In this document: positions 45,423 to 54,465 of the stretch, in pieces | Layout: every line of letters begins with the position of its first letter | Position numbering within the stretch: the first letter of the stretch is position 1 | Source: Serratia nevei | Lineage (GTDB): Bacteria; Pseudomonadota; Gammaproteobacteria; Enterobacterales; Enterobacteriaceae | Length of the DNA: 64,000 bases | Assembly (NCBI RefSeq): GCF_024160145.1 | Contig: NZ_JAMYWQ010000001.1 | Span: 186,001-250,000, forward strand | Direction of reading: 5' to 3' | Translations under genes and position numbers: made by a program | Notes under the pieces: generated by a model | The model's database searches: none | What the model saw: only the letters and a program-made list of their open reading frames with translations | What the model was told of the DNA's origin: nothing

Positions 45423-46271
45423 TCAGCGGTATAGAACGTTTGTGCACTGGCGTTGATAGGCCGCCGGCGATAAACGGTAGGCGCGCTGGAACCAGCGGCC
45501 CAAATGGCTCTGATCGGCAAAGCCCACCTGCATGGCGACCTGCGCCGGTTCTTGCCCCTGGGCCAACAACACGCGTGCCGCCCGCAGCCTTAGCCGAACC
45601 AAATAAGCATGCGGCGACTGGCCGAAAGCCTTGGTGAACTGACGGGTCAGTCGGAAACGGTCCAGACCGCACTGAAGCGCCAGGTCATCCAGGCTTGGGT
45701 TATCCGCCATATGCGCATGCAAATAGTCCCGTAAACGATTCATCTCAATCAAAGCGTCATCGTGTTGGGAAAAGGGCCTGGTGCGGACATGCCGTGACAA
45801 CAGCGTCAGCAGATGGTCCAGGCTCTGATCGCGCGCCAGTCGCCCTTCTCTATGATGCAGCGAGAAAAAGGCCTGCTGTATTGCGGTCGCCAGCATCGGA
45901 TCGTCGGTCAACGTGCTGTGGAAGGCGCCTTCCAATACCGAGGCATCCCCCAATCCGCGGCGATGCATCGCGTCGCAGACCCAGCGCTGCGGCAGATAAA
46001 GCATCGCATAGGTAAACCCCTCGGCCTGTGGCGCATGGCCATCATGCACCGCGCCCGGTTCGATCAGCATGGCTCTGCCCGGCCGGCTGGTATGCAATGA
46101 ACGGTGGCAGTTGAAACGCTGTAAACCCTGCTGCGTGACGCCCACCAGCATTTCATCATGATCGTGCGGATCGTAGGCATGTCCCTGAAAGTGGGCGTTG
46201 ACGCTCTCGATGCCGGTTTCGTCATCGCGTCGCAGTTCAAGCCAGTCTTTATGTTGGCGATTTGGCGTCAT
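45423..46271 (-). CDS. AraC-family transcriptional regulator
   Basis: A 282-residue regulator with an N-terminal arabinose-binding-like cupin (AYDPHDHDEMLVGVTQQGLQ, EPGAVHDGHAPQAEGFTYAM) and a C-terminal double helix-turn-helix (PSLDDLALQCGLDRFRLTRQ; AMQVGFADQSHLGRWFQRAY). The ligand is unknown. It precedes the DUF2000 gene and is separated from the OpgC gene by 86 bp. Confidence 0.87.
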   Translation of the reverse strand: MTPNRQHKDWLELRRDDETGIESVNAHFQGHAYDPHDHDEMLVGVTQQGLQRFNCHRSLHTSRPGRAMLIEPGAVHDGHAPQAEGFTYAMLYLPQRWVCDAMHRRGLGDASVLEGAFHSTLTDDPMLATAIQQAFFSLHHREGRLARDQSLDHLLTLLSRHVRTRPFSQHDDALIEMNRLRDYLHAHMADNPSLDDLALQCGLDRFRLTRQFTKAFGQSPHAYLVRLRLRAARVLLAQGQEPAQVAMQVGFADQSHLGRWFQRAYRLSPAAYQRQCTNVLYR

Positions 46272-46357
46272 GCGGTTGTTCCATGCTCAAGCTCATCGTG
46301 AAAAACACAGCGTCATCTTAGGTTCATTATCTTATGACATCTGTTTTTCGGCTAAAG

Positions 46358-47560
46358 CTAGTTGGGAACAATCTTTTTCAACAGGCCGTAACGCGCCATC
46401 ACCCAAAGCGCCATCAGACCGGCGACATGCACCGCCGTATTGAAGAGCCAATGTTGCGTCCAGAGATCGAAGGTCACGAACTGGCTGATGAACAACACCA
46501 GATAGACATGAATAATGAAGGTATACAGCGAGTTTTGCCCCAGTACGATCAGGAACCACCCTATGGCCTTGTTGATCGGCTGCCAGCAGACGGTCAGCAG
46601 CCAATAGACGCTGGCAATCAGGCAAAAATCATTCAGGATGCGTACGGGCCCCAGCGCATTCTTGGCGGCAAGGTGCTGATAAAACCAATTGAATTCCGCT
46701 GCCGGGATCACATGCATCATCAATGCCGGCGGCATAAAGGGATTGGTATGGTTCTGCGCGACGAACAGCATGGCCAAGGCCACCGCCGCCATGAGATAAC
46801 GTGCCATCTTGCCGGCCTGGGTTCGGGCCAACGACGCGATCTCCTCTTTATACCACCCGCAGCACAGGCCCAATACGTAGATCAACTGCCAGGCCAGGAA
46901 AGGAAAAGCGAACTCGAACTCCGCCGACGTCATCGGCATGTCACTGAGCTGGTAGTAGCCATAAGCAATCAACGACAGCGCCAGCAGCGCGGCTCCCCTG
47001 CCCGTGTTCAATAGCCAGAGGAACAGCGGGCTGAACAACAGCAGATAGAAATAGAGCCCCAGAATTTGCGTTTGATGCGGCCCGATCTGCAAAAAAAGAA
47101 TCTCGTTAAACCAGGCCTCTTTGACCTGTTCATTAACCGGATACATCGAGTATACCGCCCCCGAAAAACGATCGACAAAATGCGTCACTTCAAACGTATC
47201 GATAAAGTCCAGTGCTCGCACCAGCAGAATACTTATAATAATAACGATGTTAACGAAATAAAGCTTTACCGCACGGCGTACCAGCGAATAGGCCACCGTC
47301 AACATGGGTTCAGTTTGTAACTGACGTCGTTTCATATTGCCGAGAATAAAGCCTGACAAGATAACAAAGCCCTCCGCCCCGGTCGTCAATCCGAATCTTT
47401 CCCAGGTGAAAATATTCAAAACCGACATAACCTCCACGTGCGCCACCACCATCATCACCAGCGCTATGCCGCGCAGCATATCGATGCGCAAATCACGTTT
47501 TCCACTGGCAACATAATGAATCGCCGTCGTAGGATACTCATCAACTTGCTGTAAATTCAT
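46358..47560 (-). CDS. OpgC-type membrane acyltransferase
   Basis: A 400-residue protein with ten or so membrane helices and the OpgC start DLRIDMLRGIALVMMVVAHV, then TGAEGFVILSGFILG. OpgC proteins add succinyl groups to osmoregulated periplasmic glucans from the cytoplasmic membrane; related members modify other polysaccharides. It is divergent from the cellulose-synthase-like glycosyltransferase across 296 bp. It probably decorates the polymer made by that operon. No OpgG/OpgH pair lies in the window. Confidence 0.85.
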   Translation of the reverse strand: MNLQQVDEYPTTAIHYVASGKRDLRIDMLRGIALVMMVVAHVEVMSVLNIFTWERFGLTTGAEGFVILSGFILGNMKRRQLQTEPMLTVAYSLVRRAVKLYFVNIVIIISILLVRALDFIDTFEVTHFVDRFSGAVYSMYPVNEQVKEAWFNEILFLQIGPHQTQILGLYFYLLLFSPLFLWLLNTGRGAALLALSLIAYGYYQLSDMPMTSAEFEFAFPFLAWQLIYVLGLCCGWYKEEIASLARTQAGKMARYLMAAVALAMLFVAQNHTNPFMPPALMMHVIPAAEFNWFYQHLAAKNALGPVRILNDFCLIASVYWLLTVCWQPINKAIGWFLIVLGQNSLYTFIIHVYLVLFISQFVTFDLWTQHWLFNTAVHVAGLMALWVMARYGLLKKIVPN

Positions 47561-47856
47561 TGGGTTATCTCATGATGCTCGATTTGAAAGACGGCACTAC
47601 GTGGTTTGCTTGCACCTGTAATTAATTGCAAAATAAATTTATAACTTACTAATCATTTTATTCCCCTGACAGGCCTCTAGGAATTTTAGATGAAAAAACA
47701 AATTTGTCCGCCCGAGATGTGTTTTTACAATTGCCAGCCAATCATATAAAAAATAATGAGATGCGCTTTTAATTTTAAAGCTGAGCTCTTGCTAATCCTT
47801 CACCCTTAACTAAACTCTCTGTCTATATCACGACTTCCTTGCCGGGAATGAAATGC
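47561..47856. promoter_or_regulatory. Divergent control region of the polysaccharide locus
   Basis: A 296-bp AT-rich intergenic region between the OpgC and glycosyltransferase genes, expected to hold both promoters. A near-palindrome GCTTTTAATTTTAAAGC (about 47765-47781) lies 75 bp before the glycosyltransferase start. No known regulator site (CRP, Fur or RcsB) was recognised. Confidence 0.4.
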
Positions 47857-49689
47857 ATGGCGAATTTTTATTTTTCATCTTTTGAAAAAAGGAGCCCCCC
47901 TGCACCGCTAAAAACCTCGCGGGCAATTGAGTTCCTGTGGCAAACTCTCGCCGTTGCTGCTTTGTTGGTCGGTGCCAACTACATTCGCTGGCGCTGGATG
48001 GCGTCGCTCAATTATGACGCCTTATGGTATGCCGTCCCCTTGGTGATAGCGGAAACCCTGGCCTATTGCGGCACGATCCTGTTTACCATCAACCTGTGGC
48101 AGGTACGCGACGTCAAACGCCGGCCGCCGCCACGCGATATACGTCAATGCCTCGATCCTGACGACACGACGGCACCGCGCCCGGTCAAAGTCGATCTGTT
48201 TATCGCCACCTATTCCGAAGATACCGAACTGGTCAGGCTGTCGATTCAGGATGCCAAACGAGTCACCTATCCCTTCGCATTGGATTACCGCATTCATGTG
48301 CTGGACGACGGCAAGCGCCCCGAGATGCGACGCGTTGCCGAACAGGAAGGCGTGAATTATCTGTCGCGGGAGAACAACATCGGTTTTAAAGCCGGCAATC
48401 TGCGCAACGGGCTGGAACACACGGACGGGGACTTCATCGTCATTTGCGATGCCGATACCCGCGTCTTCCCGTCCATCTTGACCGACACGCTGGGGTATTT
48501 TCGCGATCCTTTGGTGGCCTGGGTGCAAACGCCGCAATGGTTTTACGATCTGCCCGCCGGAAAGCGCCTGCCGCAAAGGTTGAAAGCCACGCTCGGGCAG
48601 CCCGGCTATCTCGCCGGGCGAGCGCTGGAAGGGATGGTTGGCCCCCTTACCGTTGGCCACGATCCCTTCTTCAACGATCCCAAGATGTTTTACGACGTGA
48701 TCTTGCGCCGCCGCAACTGGGCCAACGCCGCCTTCTGTTGCGGCGCGGCCTCGCTCCATCGGCGCGAGGCTATCATGCAGAGCGCGTTGCGTAGCTATGC
48801 ACGCGCCGTCGAAACGGAAATCGATCGCTATACCCGCGACGTAACGGATGCCGGGCTGCGCGACGAGCTGGGCCGGGCGATGAAACCTCAGGTTGCGCTC
48901 GATACCGAATTGACACCCTATAAATTCCACGTGTCGGAAGACATTTACACCTCGATCGTGCTGCACGGCGATCCAGAACGGCGCTGGCGCTCCGTCATGC
49001 ATCCCGAGGTGGAATCGAAAATGCTGTCGCCACAGGATTTGTTGACCTGGATGATTCAACGCTTCAAATATGCGGCAGGTTCGCTGGACATCGCGCTGCA
49101 TGATGCGGTCTTCAGCGCGAAAAACTTCAGGCTCAGCCTGGCGCAAAAACTGATGTACGGCACCACGTTCTGGTCATATCTGGCCTGCTTGTGGAATACG
49201 GTGTTCCTGATCTCACCGTTGATCTATCTGTTTACCGGCATTCCGCCGGTTTCCGCTTACTCGCTGCCCTTTTACCTGCACTTTTTACCGTTTTTCCTGC
49301 TGTCGGAGCTGGCTTTCATGTTCGGCACCTGGGGGATCTCAGCCTGGGACGGAAAAGCCTCTTACCTTTCGCTGTTTTCCATGAACCTGCGGGCGCTGGA
49401 TACGGTGTTGCGCGGTGAGAAGATCAAATTCCACGTCACGCCCAAAGAACGCCAGCAAGGCAATTTCCTGACGTTGGTCAAACCGCAGTTGGCCATCATC
49501 GCCTTAACGCTGCTGGGGCTGTTATGGGGCGGCGTTCAGCTGTATCTCGGCAACGTGGCCGATCCGTCCGGCTATGTGATCAATATTTTCTGGGGTGGCG
49601 TAAACATTTTTGCCATGTTGCCAATGGTGTTCGCCGCACTGTGGCGCCCCGAGTCAGAATCCCCTTCCGAGCAGCAGGAGGCCGGATAA
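47857..49689 (+). CDS. Cellulose-synthase-like family 2 glycosyltransferase
   Basis: A 610-residue inner-membrane processive glycosyltransferase. Two membrane helices (to about residue 80) precede a GT-A domain with FIATYSED (Asp122), the DAD motif (Asp198, Asp200), HVSEDIYTS (Asp362 as probable base) and QRFKYAAGS near 401 in place of the usual QxxRW; five or so further helices follow. There is no PilZ domain, unlike BcsA. It should polymerise a sugar nucleotide into a beta-glucan-like chain and export it. Start uncertain among TTG 47839, ATG 47848 and ATG 47857. First gene of a seven-gene operon. Confidence 0.85.
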   Translation: MANFYFSSFEKRSPPAPLKTSRAIEFLWQTLAVAALLVGANYIRWRWMASLNYDALWYAVPLVIAETLAYCGTILFTINLWQVRDVKRRPPPRDIRQCLDPDDTTAPRPVKVDLFIATYSEDTELVRLSIQDAKRVTYPFALDYRIHVLDDGKRPEMRRVAEQEGVNYLSRENNIGFKAGNLRNGLEHTDGDFIVICDADTRVFPSILTDTLGYFRDPLVAWVQTPQWFYDLPAGKRLPQRLKATLGQPGYLAGRALEGMVGPLTVGHDPFFNDPKMFYDVILRRRNWANAAFCCGAASLHRREAIMQSALRSYARAVETEIDRYTRDVTDAGLRDELGRAMKPQVALDTELTPYKFHVSEDIYTSIVLHGDPERRWRSVMHPEVESKMLSPQDLLTWMIQRFKYAAGSLDIALHDAVFSAKNFRLSLAQKLMYGTTFWSYLACLWNTVFLISPLIYLFTGIPPVSAYSLPFYLHFLPFFLLSELAFMFGTWGISAWDGKASYLSLFSMNLRALDTVLRGEKIKFHVTPKERQQGNFLTLVKPQLAIIALTLLGLLWGGVQLYLGNVADPSGYVINIFWGGVNIFAMLPMVFAALWRPESESPSEQQEAG

Positions 49690-49691
49690 GC

Positions 49692-51056
49692 ATGACGTGG
49701 AAACACTCATTGTTGCAGGCGCGCAGCTATATCGCGGTCATCATCGGTTTCCTGCTGGCATTCGGCGTCGTGGTTTATGTTGAGACGCATATGCCCCCCG
49801 CCCCGGCGGAAAGCGCCGAGCTGACGCTGAGCGCCGATTTCCCCACGCTGCCCGCGCCGCGCGCGCTCACCTTCGACGAAGCCGTTTGGGCACGCATCGC
49901 CTGGCAATACTTCGTCAACAACACGCAGTCCAACGGACTGGCGAATGCCATCGACAACCAGCCCTACACCACCATGTGGGATACCGGCAGTTATCTGATG
50001 GCAGCCATCAGCGCGCAACGGCTCGGGATCATTACGCGCGACGAGCTCAATGCCCGCGTGAATGCCGCTCTCACGGCGCTGTCGTCATTACCGCTGGCCG
50101 ACGGCCAGTTGCCGTCGCTGTATTACCATACCCAGCGTTCGATCAGGCTGAACAGCCTCAGCCAAAACGAAAGCCAACCCGATTGGTCGGCCGTCGACAT
50201 CAGCCGTTTGTTGATGGCCTTGGATATCGTCGCCTGGCTGTACCCGGAACAAACCGCGGCGATCGCTCGCTTAACCGCTCCCTGGCGGTTCGACGCCCTG
50301 TTTATGCAGCAGGAGCCGCAACAACCGCTGAATTTCCGCGCGGCAAAGAAATGGCAACTCGTCACCCAAAGCAACCGCGACAGCTATGGTTACCAGCTTT
50401 ATGCCGTCAACGGACTGCGCCGCGTCAGCCCCCTGGCCGGCATCGTTCTCGGTTCACAACAGCCCTCGCCGCGCACCATCAGCATTGACGGCCTGCGTAT
50501 CCCCTACGACAGCCTGGTCAAAATCGGCAAGGTCGATCACCCGGTCGTCACCACCATGCCCTATCTGCTGACCGGGCTGGAGGCGGGGTTCGACATCCGT
50601 TCGGCGGAAATCAGCTGGCGGGTGATGAAAGTGCAGGAAAGCCGCTATCGCAGCCACGGCGATTACGCCTATGTGAACGCCGACAATGAAGAACAATTGC
50701 CGCGTTTTATCGACGATGCGGTCATCAGCCGCTTCCCGGCATTGATCGACAAATCGCGTGCGGAAATCAAAGAGGCGGCGCTGCAGCTGTCGACCAAGTC
50801 GGTGTTCGGTTGGTACGCGCTGTTTCGCACCCCATGGAGTGACGAAATGCGTCGGCGTGCCAGCGTGTTGTTCGAGCCGGGACGCGGCTGGTACGAAGGC
50901 ATCATCGCCGCCAATGGGCAGCAGAGCCGGGTGATCGGTGCCAATACCAATGCCCTGATATTGGAAAGCCTGGTTTATATCGCGCAAGGTCCGCTGTTTT
51001 GCCAAAACTGCGCCCCTGTTCCCCCGGCGAATTCTACCGACGGTCAACGGCCGTAA
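49692..51056 (+). CDS. DUF3131 protein 1, membrane-anchored
   Basis: A 454-residue protein with one N-terminal membrane anchor (SYIAVIIGFLLAFGVVVYV) and a DUF3131 domain, a glucoamylase-like (alpha/alpha)6-barrel family. Key motifs are AWQYFVNNTQ, then TTMWDTGSYL and, near the end, GWYEGI with LESLVY. The C-terminus carries CQNC. It starts two bases after the glycosyltransferase stop, with AGGAGG inside that gene's end. Likely a periplasmic glycan-acting or glycan-binding protein for the polymer. First of three tandem paralogues. Confidence 0.8.
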   Translation: MTWKHSLLQARSYIAVIIGFLLAFGVVVYVETHMPPAPAESAELTLSADFPTLPAPRALTFDEAVWARIAWQYFVNNTQSNGLANAIDNQPYTTMWDTGSYLMAAISAQRLGIITRDELNARVNAALTALSSLPLADGQLPSLYYHTQRSIRLNSLSQNESQPDWSAVDISRLLMALDIVAWLYPEQTAAIARLTAPWRFDALFMQQEPQQPLNFRAAKKWQLVTQSNRDSYGYQLYAVNGLRRVSPLAGIVLGSQQPSPRTISIDGLRIPYDSLVKIGKVDHPVVTTMPYLLTGLEAGFDIRSAEISWRVMKVQESRYRSHGDYAYVNADNEEQLPRFIDDAVISRFPALIDKSRAEIKEAALQLSTKSVFGWYALFRTPWSDEMRRRASVLFEPGRGWYEGIIAANGQQSRVIGANTNALILESLVYIAQGPLFCQNCAPVPPANSTDGQRP

Positions 51057-51075
51057 TCAGTTATAAGGAGCCATT

Positions 51076-52644
51076 ATGCCTCATCATTATTCCGTCAGGC
51101 CGTTTGTCACGCTGGTTCGGCGCGCGCTGTGCGGCTGTTTGCTACTGTTGCTGACGGTGTCTGCAGCCGCAGGCGACACCCAGTTGCCCGCCGCCGCCTA
51201 TCCGCAGCGCCACGGCGACCTGACGCCGCGCGAACAGGCGATGGCGGTCAAAGCCTGGCAATATTTCGTCACCAACTACCAACCGGCGACCGGGCTGGTC
51301 AATGCCGTCAACAACTACCCGTCGACCACCATGTGGGACAGCGCCTCCTACCTGGCCGCGCTGACGGCCGCTCGCGAACTCAGCATCATCGACAAGGAAC
51401 AGTTCGATCAGCGTTTGATCAAGTTTCTCGCCACGCTCAACACCGTGCCGCTGTTCCAAAACCAGATGCCGAACAAGGCGTACAACACCATCACCGCGCA
51501 AAAGGTCGACTATCTCAACAAGCCTGGCGAGATCGGCTTTTCATCCATCGATATCGGCAGAATGCTGCTGTGGTTGAAAATCATCAAAGAGCGCTATCCC
51601 GAATTTGCCAACGACGTCGATAACGTCGTACTGCGTTGGGATTTCAGCCATATCGTCGACGACTGCGGCACGCTGTATGGCGCCAATCTGGATGCCAACA
51701 AGCAGCCGGTTTACGTCCAGGAAGGCCGACTGGGTTATGAAGAGTACGCCGCCAGCGGTTTTCAGCTGTGGGGGTTCTCCACCTGCCAGGCTTCCCGTGC
51801 GGAACCTTACCAGTTGGCGGACATTTATTGTGTTCTGGTGCCGTATGATTCACGCGATCCGCGTACCACCAGTCAGCATAACTATGTGGCCACCGAACCC
51901 TATGTGCTGCACGGGCTGGAGATGGGCTGGGACACCAGCGACGATCGCAGCAACGATCCCGCTAAACACAGCCATCCCTGGATGCAAGACTTCGCCAATC
52001 GGGTCTATCAGGTGCAGGAAAATCGCTACCAGATTACCGGCCGTCTGACGGCGCGTTCCGAACATCAGCTCGATCGCGCGCCGTACTTCGTGTACGACAC
52101 CGTCTACTCCGACGGCTTCGACTGGAACACCATTACGGATAAGGGAGAATACGTGCCCGATACCGCCGCCATCTCGCTCAAAGCGGCGCTCGGCATGTGG
52201 AGTCTTTGGCAATCCCCGTATACCGATCGGCTGCTCGACGTGATTGAGAACGCCAGTGAAAAAGACAAGGGCTTCTACGAAGGCCTGTATGAAAACGGCG
52301 CCGGCCCGATCCGCGAGTTCACCGCCAACAACAACGGCATCATGCTCGAAGCCCTGCTGTTCAAAAAACAGGGGCGGCTGTTGAAATTCAATACCAATGA
52401 CCAGAGCGACGGCAAGTATGCGCCGGCCCTGTGGGATAAAACGCTGGTGAACGTGTTTGACGACAAAAACACGCCGTTTAACCGGCCTTTCATCACGCCG
52501 GACGTTAACCTGAAAACCTGGTGTCAACAAACGGGGGTCGCGCTGCGCAACGCGCCATCCTGCAAAGCCTGCAAATGCCCGCAGTGCCAGAATGACGCGC
52601 CTATGAAACTGCCCCCGGTAGCGACATCATGCTTAAAACCCTAA
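51076..52644 (+). CDS. DUF3131 protein 2, secreted
   Basis: A 522-residue paralogue with a cleavable signal peptide (ALCGCLLLLLTVSAAA, then GDT). The DUF3131 core has AWQYFVTNYQPATGLVNAVN, TTMWDSASYL, GFYEGL and LEALLF. The tail is unusually cysteine-rich (CKACKCPQC). A TAAGGAG lies ahead of the ATG. It overlaps the next paralogue by 16 bp. The longest of the three, probably free in the periplasm, acting with the glycosyltransferase product. Confidence 0.8.
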   Translation: MPHHYSVRPFVTLVRRALCGCLLLLLTVSAAAGDTQLPAAAYPQRHGDLTPREQAMAVKAWQYFVTNYQPATGLVNAVNNYPSTTMWDSASYLAALTAARELSIIDKEQFDQRLIKFLATLNTVPLFQNQMPNKAYNTITAQKVDYLNKPGEIGFSSIDIGRMLLWLKIIKERYPEFANDVDNVVLRWDFSHIVDDCGTLYGANLDANKQPVYVQEGRLGYEEYAASGFQLWGFSTCQASRAEPYQLADIYCVLVPYDSRDPRTTSQHNYVATEPYVLHGLEMGWDTSDDRSNDPAKHSHPWMQDFANRVYQVQENRYQITGRLTARSEHQLDRAPYFVYDTVYSDGFDWNTITDKGEYVPDTAAISLKAALGMWSLWQSPYTDRLLDVIENASEKDKGFYEGLYENGAGPIREFTANNNGIMLEALLFKKQGRLLKFNTNDQSDGKYAPALWDKTLVNVFDDKNTPFNRPFITPDVNLKTWCQQTGVALRNAPSCKACKCPQCQNDAPMKLPPVATSCLKP

Positions 52645-54011
52645 CGCTGATCGTCTCCGTCGTCATCGCACTTGCGCTGGTGGTGCTGTTGGGGGTCATG
52701 GCACGCCCCGACGGCGCCGGGCCGGTGTGGGAACGGTGGCAGCAACAGCCTCGCCGCGGCGCGTTGACTGAAGAACAACGGCAATGGGCCGACGTTGCCT
52801 GGCGTTACGTGCAGAACAACACGCAGCCCGGCTCCGGTTTGGTGAACGGCAAAGATCGTTATCCGGTGGTCTCGCTGTGGAACATCGGCGACAGTCTGGT
52901 TGCGTTGACCGCCGCACGGCGTTTGGACCTGATGCCGCAACGGGAGTTCGATACCCGTTTGTCGGCGCTGCTGACGACGCTCGATCGTTTACCTGTGACC
53001 CGCATTGGCGCGCCGGGCATGCTGTACGACGCCGTCAGCGGCGCTTTCAGTCAGAACGGCAGCGCCGTCAGCGAAGCGCAAGGGATGGCTCGCCTGCTGG
53101 TCGGCATGCGCTTCACGGCGCAAAGCTTCCCCGAATACCGCACCTTCCTCGAACGCATCGCGCTGCGCTGGAACTTCTGCAACCTGCTGACCCAAGACGG
53201 CCAGCCGCTCGACGGGCGGGAGCAAAACGGCGGTTGGCGCAGTGCCGCAGCCAGCGACGTCGGCTATGCCGACTACAGCGGCGCAGCGTTCCGCCTGTGG
53301 GGATTTCAGCGGTCATCAACGCGAACGGCGCCGTTCAAAACGGCGATCGTCTATGGTGAACCCATCGCCATTACGGCTCGCGATCCGCGTCTCTCCGGCA
53401 CGCCCGCCGGCATCGAAAATACCCCCTATCTGCTGACCGGCCTCGAGATGGGATGGCCGGCACCCCATGCCGGCGAGGCGGCCGACGCCAGTATGGCGCA
53501 ACGGGCCCAACGCCTTTACCAGGCGCAGGAAACGCGCTGGCGCCGGGAGAAAATCCTCACCGCCCGGGCGCAATATTCACGCAGTGCGGCGCCGTGGGAG
53601 GTGTATGACAGCCTGTTCGCCAACGGCTATGCCTGGAATACCCTGGCGGACGACGGCCGCTACGCGCCCGAGCTGGCGCTGCTCTCGACACGCGCCATTT
53701 TCGGCCTGTGGGCGCTCTGGGATACCCGCTACACCGACGCGCTGATGCAGCTGGGGCGACTGCATCAGGATGACAAACGCGGATGGTTCGAAGGCCGCTA
53801 CGAGGCGAGCGGCGGCTATAACACCACCTTCACCCTCACCACCAACACGGTGGTGCTGGAGGCGCTGTTATTCAAACAGAACCGCGGCCCGCTGCTGCAC
53901 GCAGCGCTCAACGACGGCTATCTCGATGCGCGCATGAAAGACATATTCAACTGGCCTGGCCACTGTCTGCCGCAGGAACGTCATTCGCTCCCCGGTGAGA
54001 AAGGAGGATGA
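52629..54011 (+). CDS. DUF3131 protein 3, membrane-anchored and diverged
   Basis: A 460-residue paralogue with an N-terminal membrane anchor (LIVSVVIALALVVLLGVMA). The core is recognisable (AWRYVQNNTQPGSGLVNGKD, GWFEGR, LEALLF), but the TTMWD segment of the other two is VSLWN here, so an acidic residue shared by paralogues 1 and 2 is replaced by Asn. It could be a non-catalytic partner. It starts inside the end of paralogue 2, suggesting translational coupling, and ends one base before the globin gene's ATG. Confidence 0.78.
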   Translation: MLKTLTLIVSVVIALALVVLLGVMARPDGAGPVWERWQQQPRRGALTEEQRQWADVAWRYVQNNTQPGSGLVNGKDRYPVVSLWNIGDSLVALTAARRLDLMPQREFDTRLSALLTTLDRLPVTRIGAPGMLYDAVSGAFSQNGSAVSEAQGMARLLVGMRFTAQSFPEYRTFLERIALRWNFCNLLTQDGQPLDGREQNGGWRSAAASDVGYADYSGAAFRLWGFQRSSTRTAPFKTAIVYGEPIAITARDPRLSGTPAGIENTPYLLTGLEMGWPAPHAGEAADASMAQRAQRLYQAQETRWRREKILTARAQYSRSAAPWEVYDSLFANGYAWNTLADDGRYAPELALLSTRAIFGLWALWDTRYTDALMQLGRLHQDDKRGWFEGRYEASGGYNTTFTLTTNTVVLEALLFKQNRGPLLHAALNDGYLDARMKDIFNWPGHCLPQERHSLPGEKGG

Positions 54012-54012
54012 C

Positions 54013-54465
54013 ATGGGGATCAATTATGAAGAGCTGTTCAATAACAGCTACAACCGCATCACTCAGGGAGATAAAGGCGACCGTTTCTTCACCCATTTTT
54101 ACGCGTTGTTTATCGGCAGCACCGAGGATCTGAGTTCGCCGGGCAGTATCGCCCAACGGTTGGAAAAGCAGAAAATCATCTATAAAACCTTTTTCTATAT
54201 GCTCTCGGTCGCCAATACGCATATCGTGGCGGATTACCTGGTGCAGGTGACGCAGGAAGGCAGCCCGCAAAGCCTCAACCTGCCACCGTCGATTTATGCG
54301 CTGTGGCGCAAAGCCGTGCTGCAAACCGTGCGGGATCTCGACCCCGAATGCGATGAGGAGATCCTGACCGCCTGGGCCATCGTGCTGGCACCGGGGCTGG
54401 AGTTCATGCGGCGTCAGGCCGAACTGCATCATAATCCCACTGCGCAATCAGGGCTGCCGGGATGA
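54013..54465 (+). CDS. Globin-fold protein, probable sensor partner of the downstream kinase
   Basis: A 150-residue all-helical protein matching bacterial single-domain globins: [10 protein letters not shown] in the B-helix region, [15 protein letters not shown], and [20 protein letters not shown] with LDPECDEEI and VLAPGLEFM at the end. In related globins the segment before the I-P-P-x-L-Y motif reads x-H-S, the His being the proximal haem ligand. Here it reads [14 protein letters not shown], with Gly at that place. It may be haem-free or use another ligand. AAGGAGG precedes ATG 54013; its stop overlaps the kinase start (ATGA). Confidence 0.7.
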   Translation: MGINYEELFNNSYNRITQGDKGDRFFTHFYALFIGSTEDLSSPGSIAQRLEKQKIIYKTFFYMLSVANTHIVADYLVQVTQEGSPQSLNLPPSIYALWRKAVLQTVRDLDPECDEEILTAWAIVLAPGLEFMRRQAELHHNPTAQSGLPG

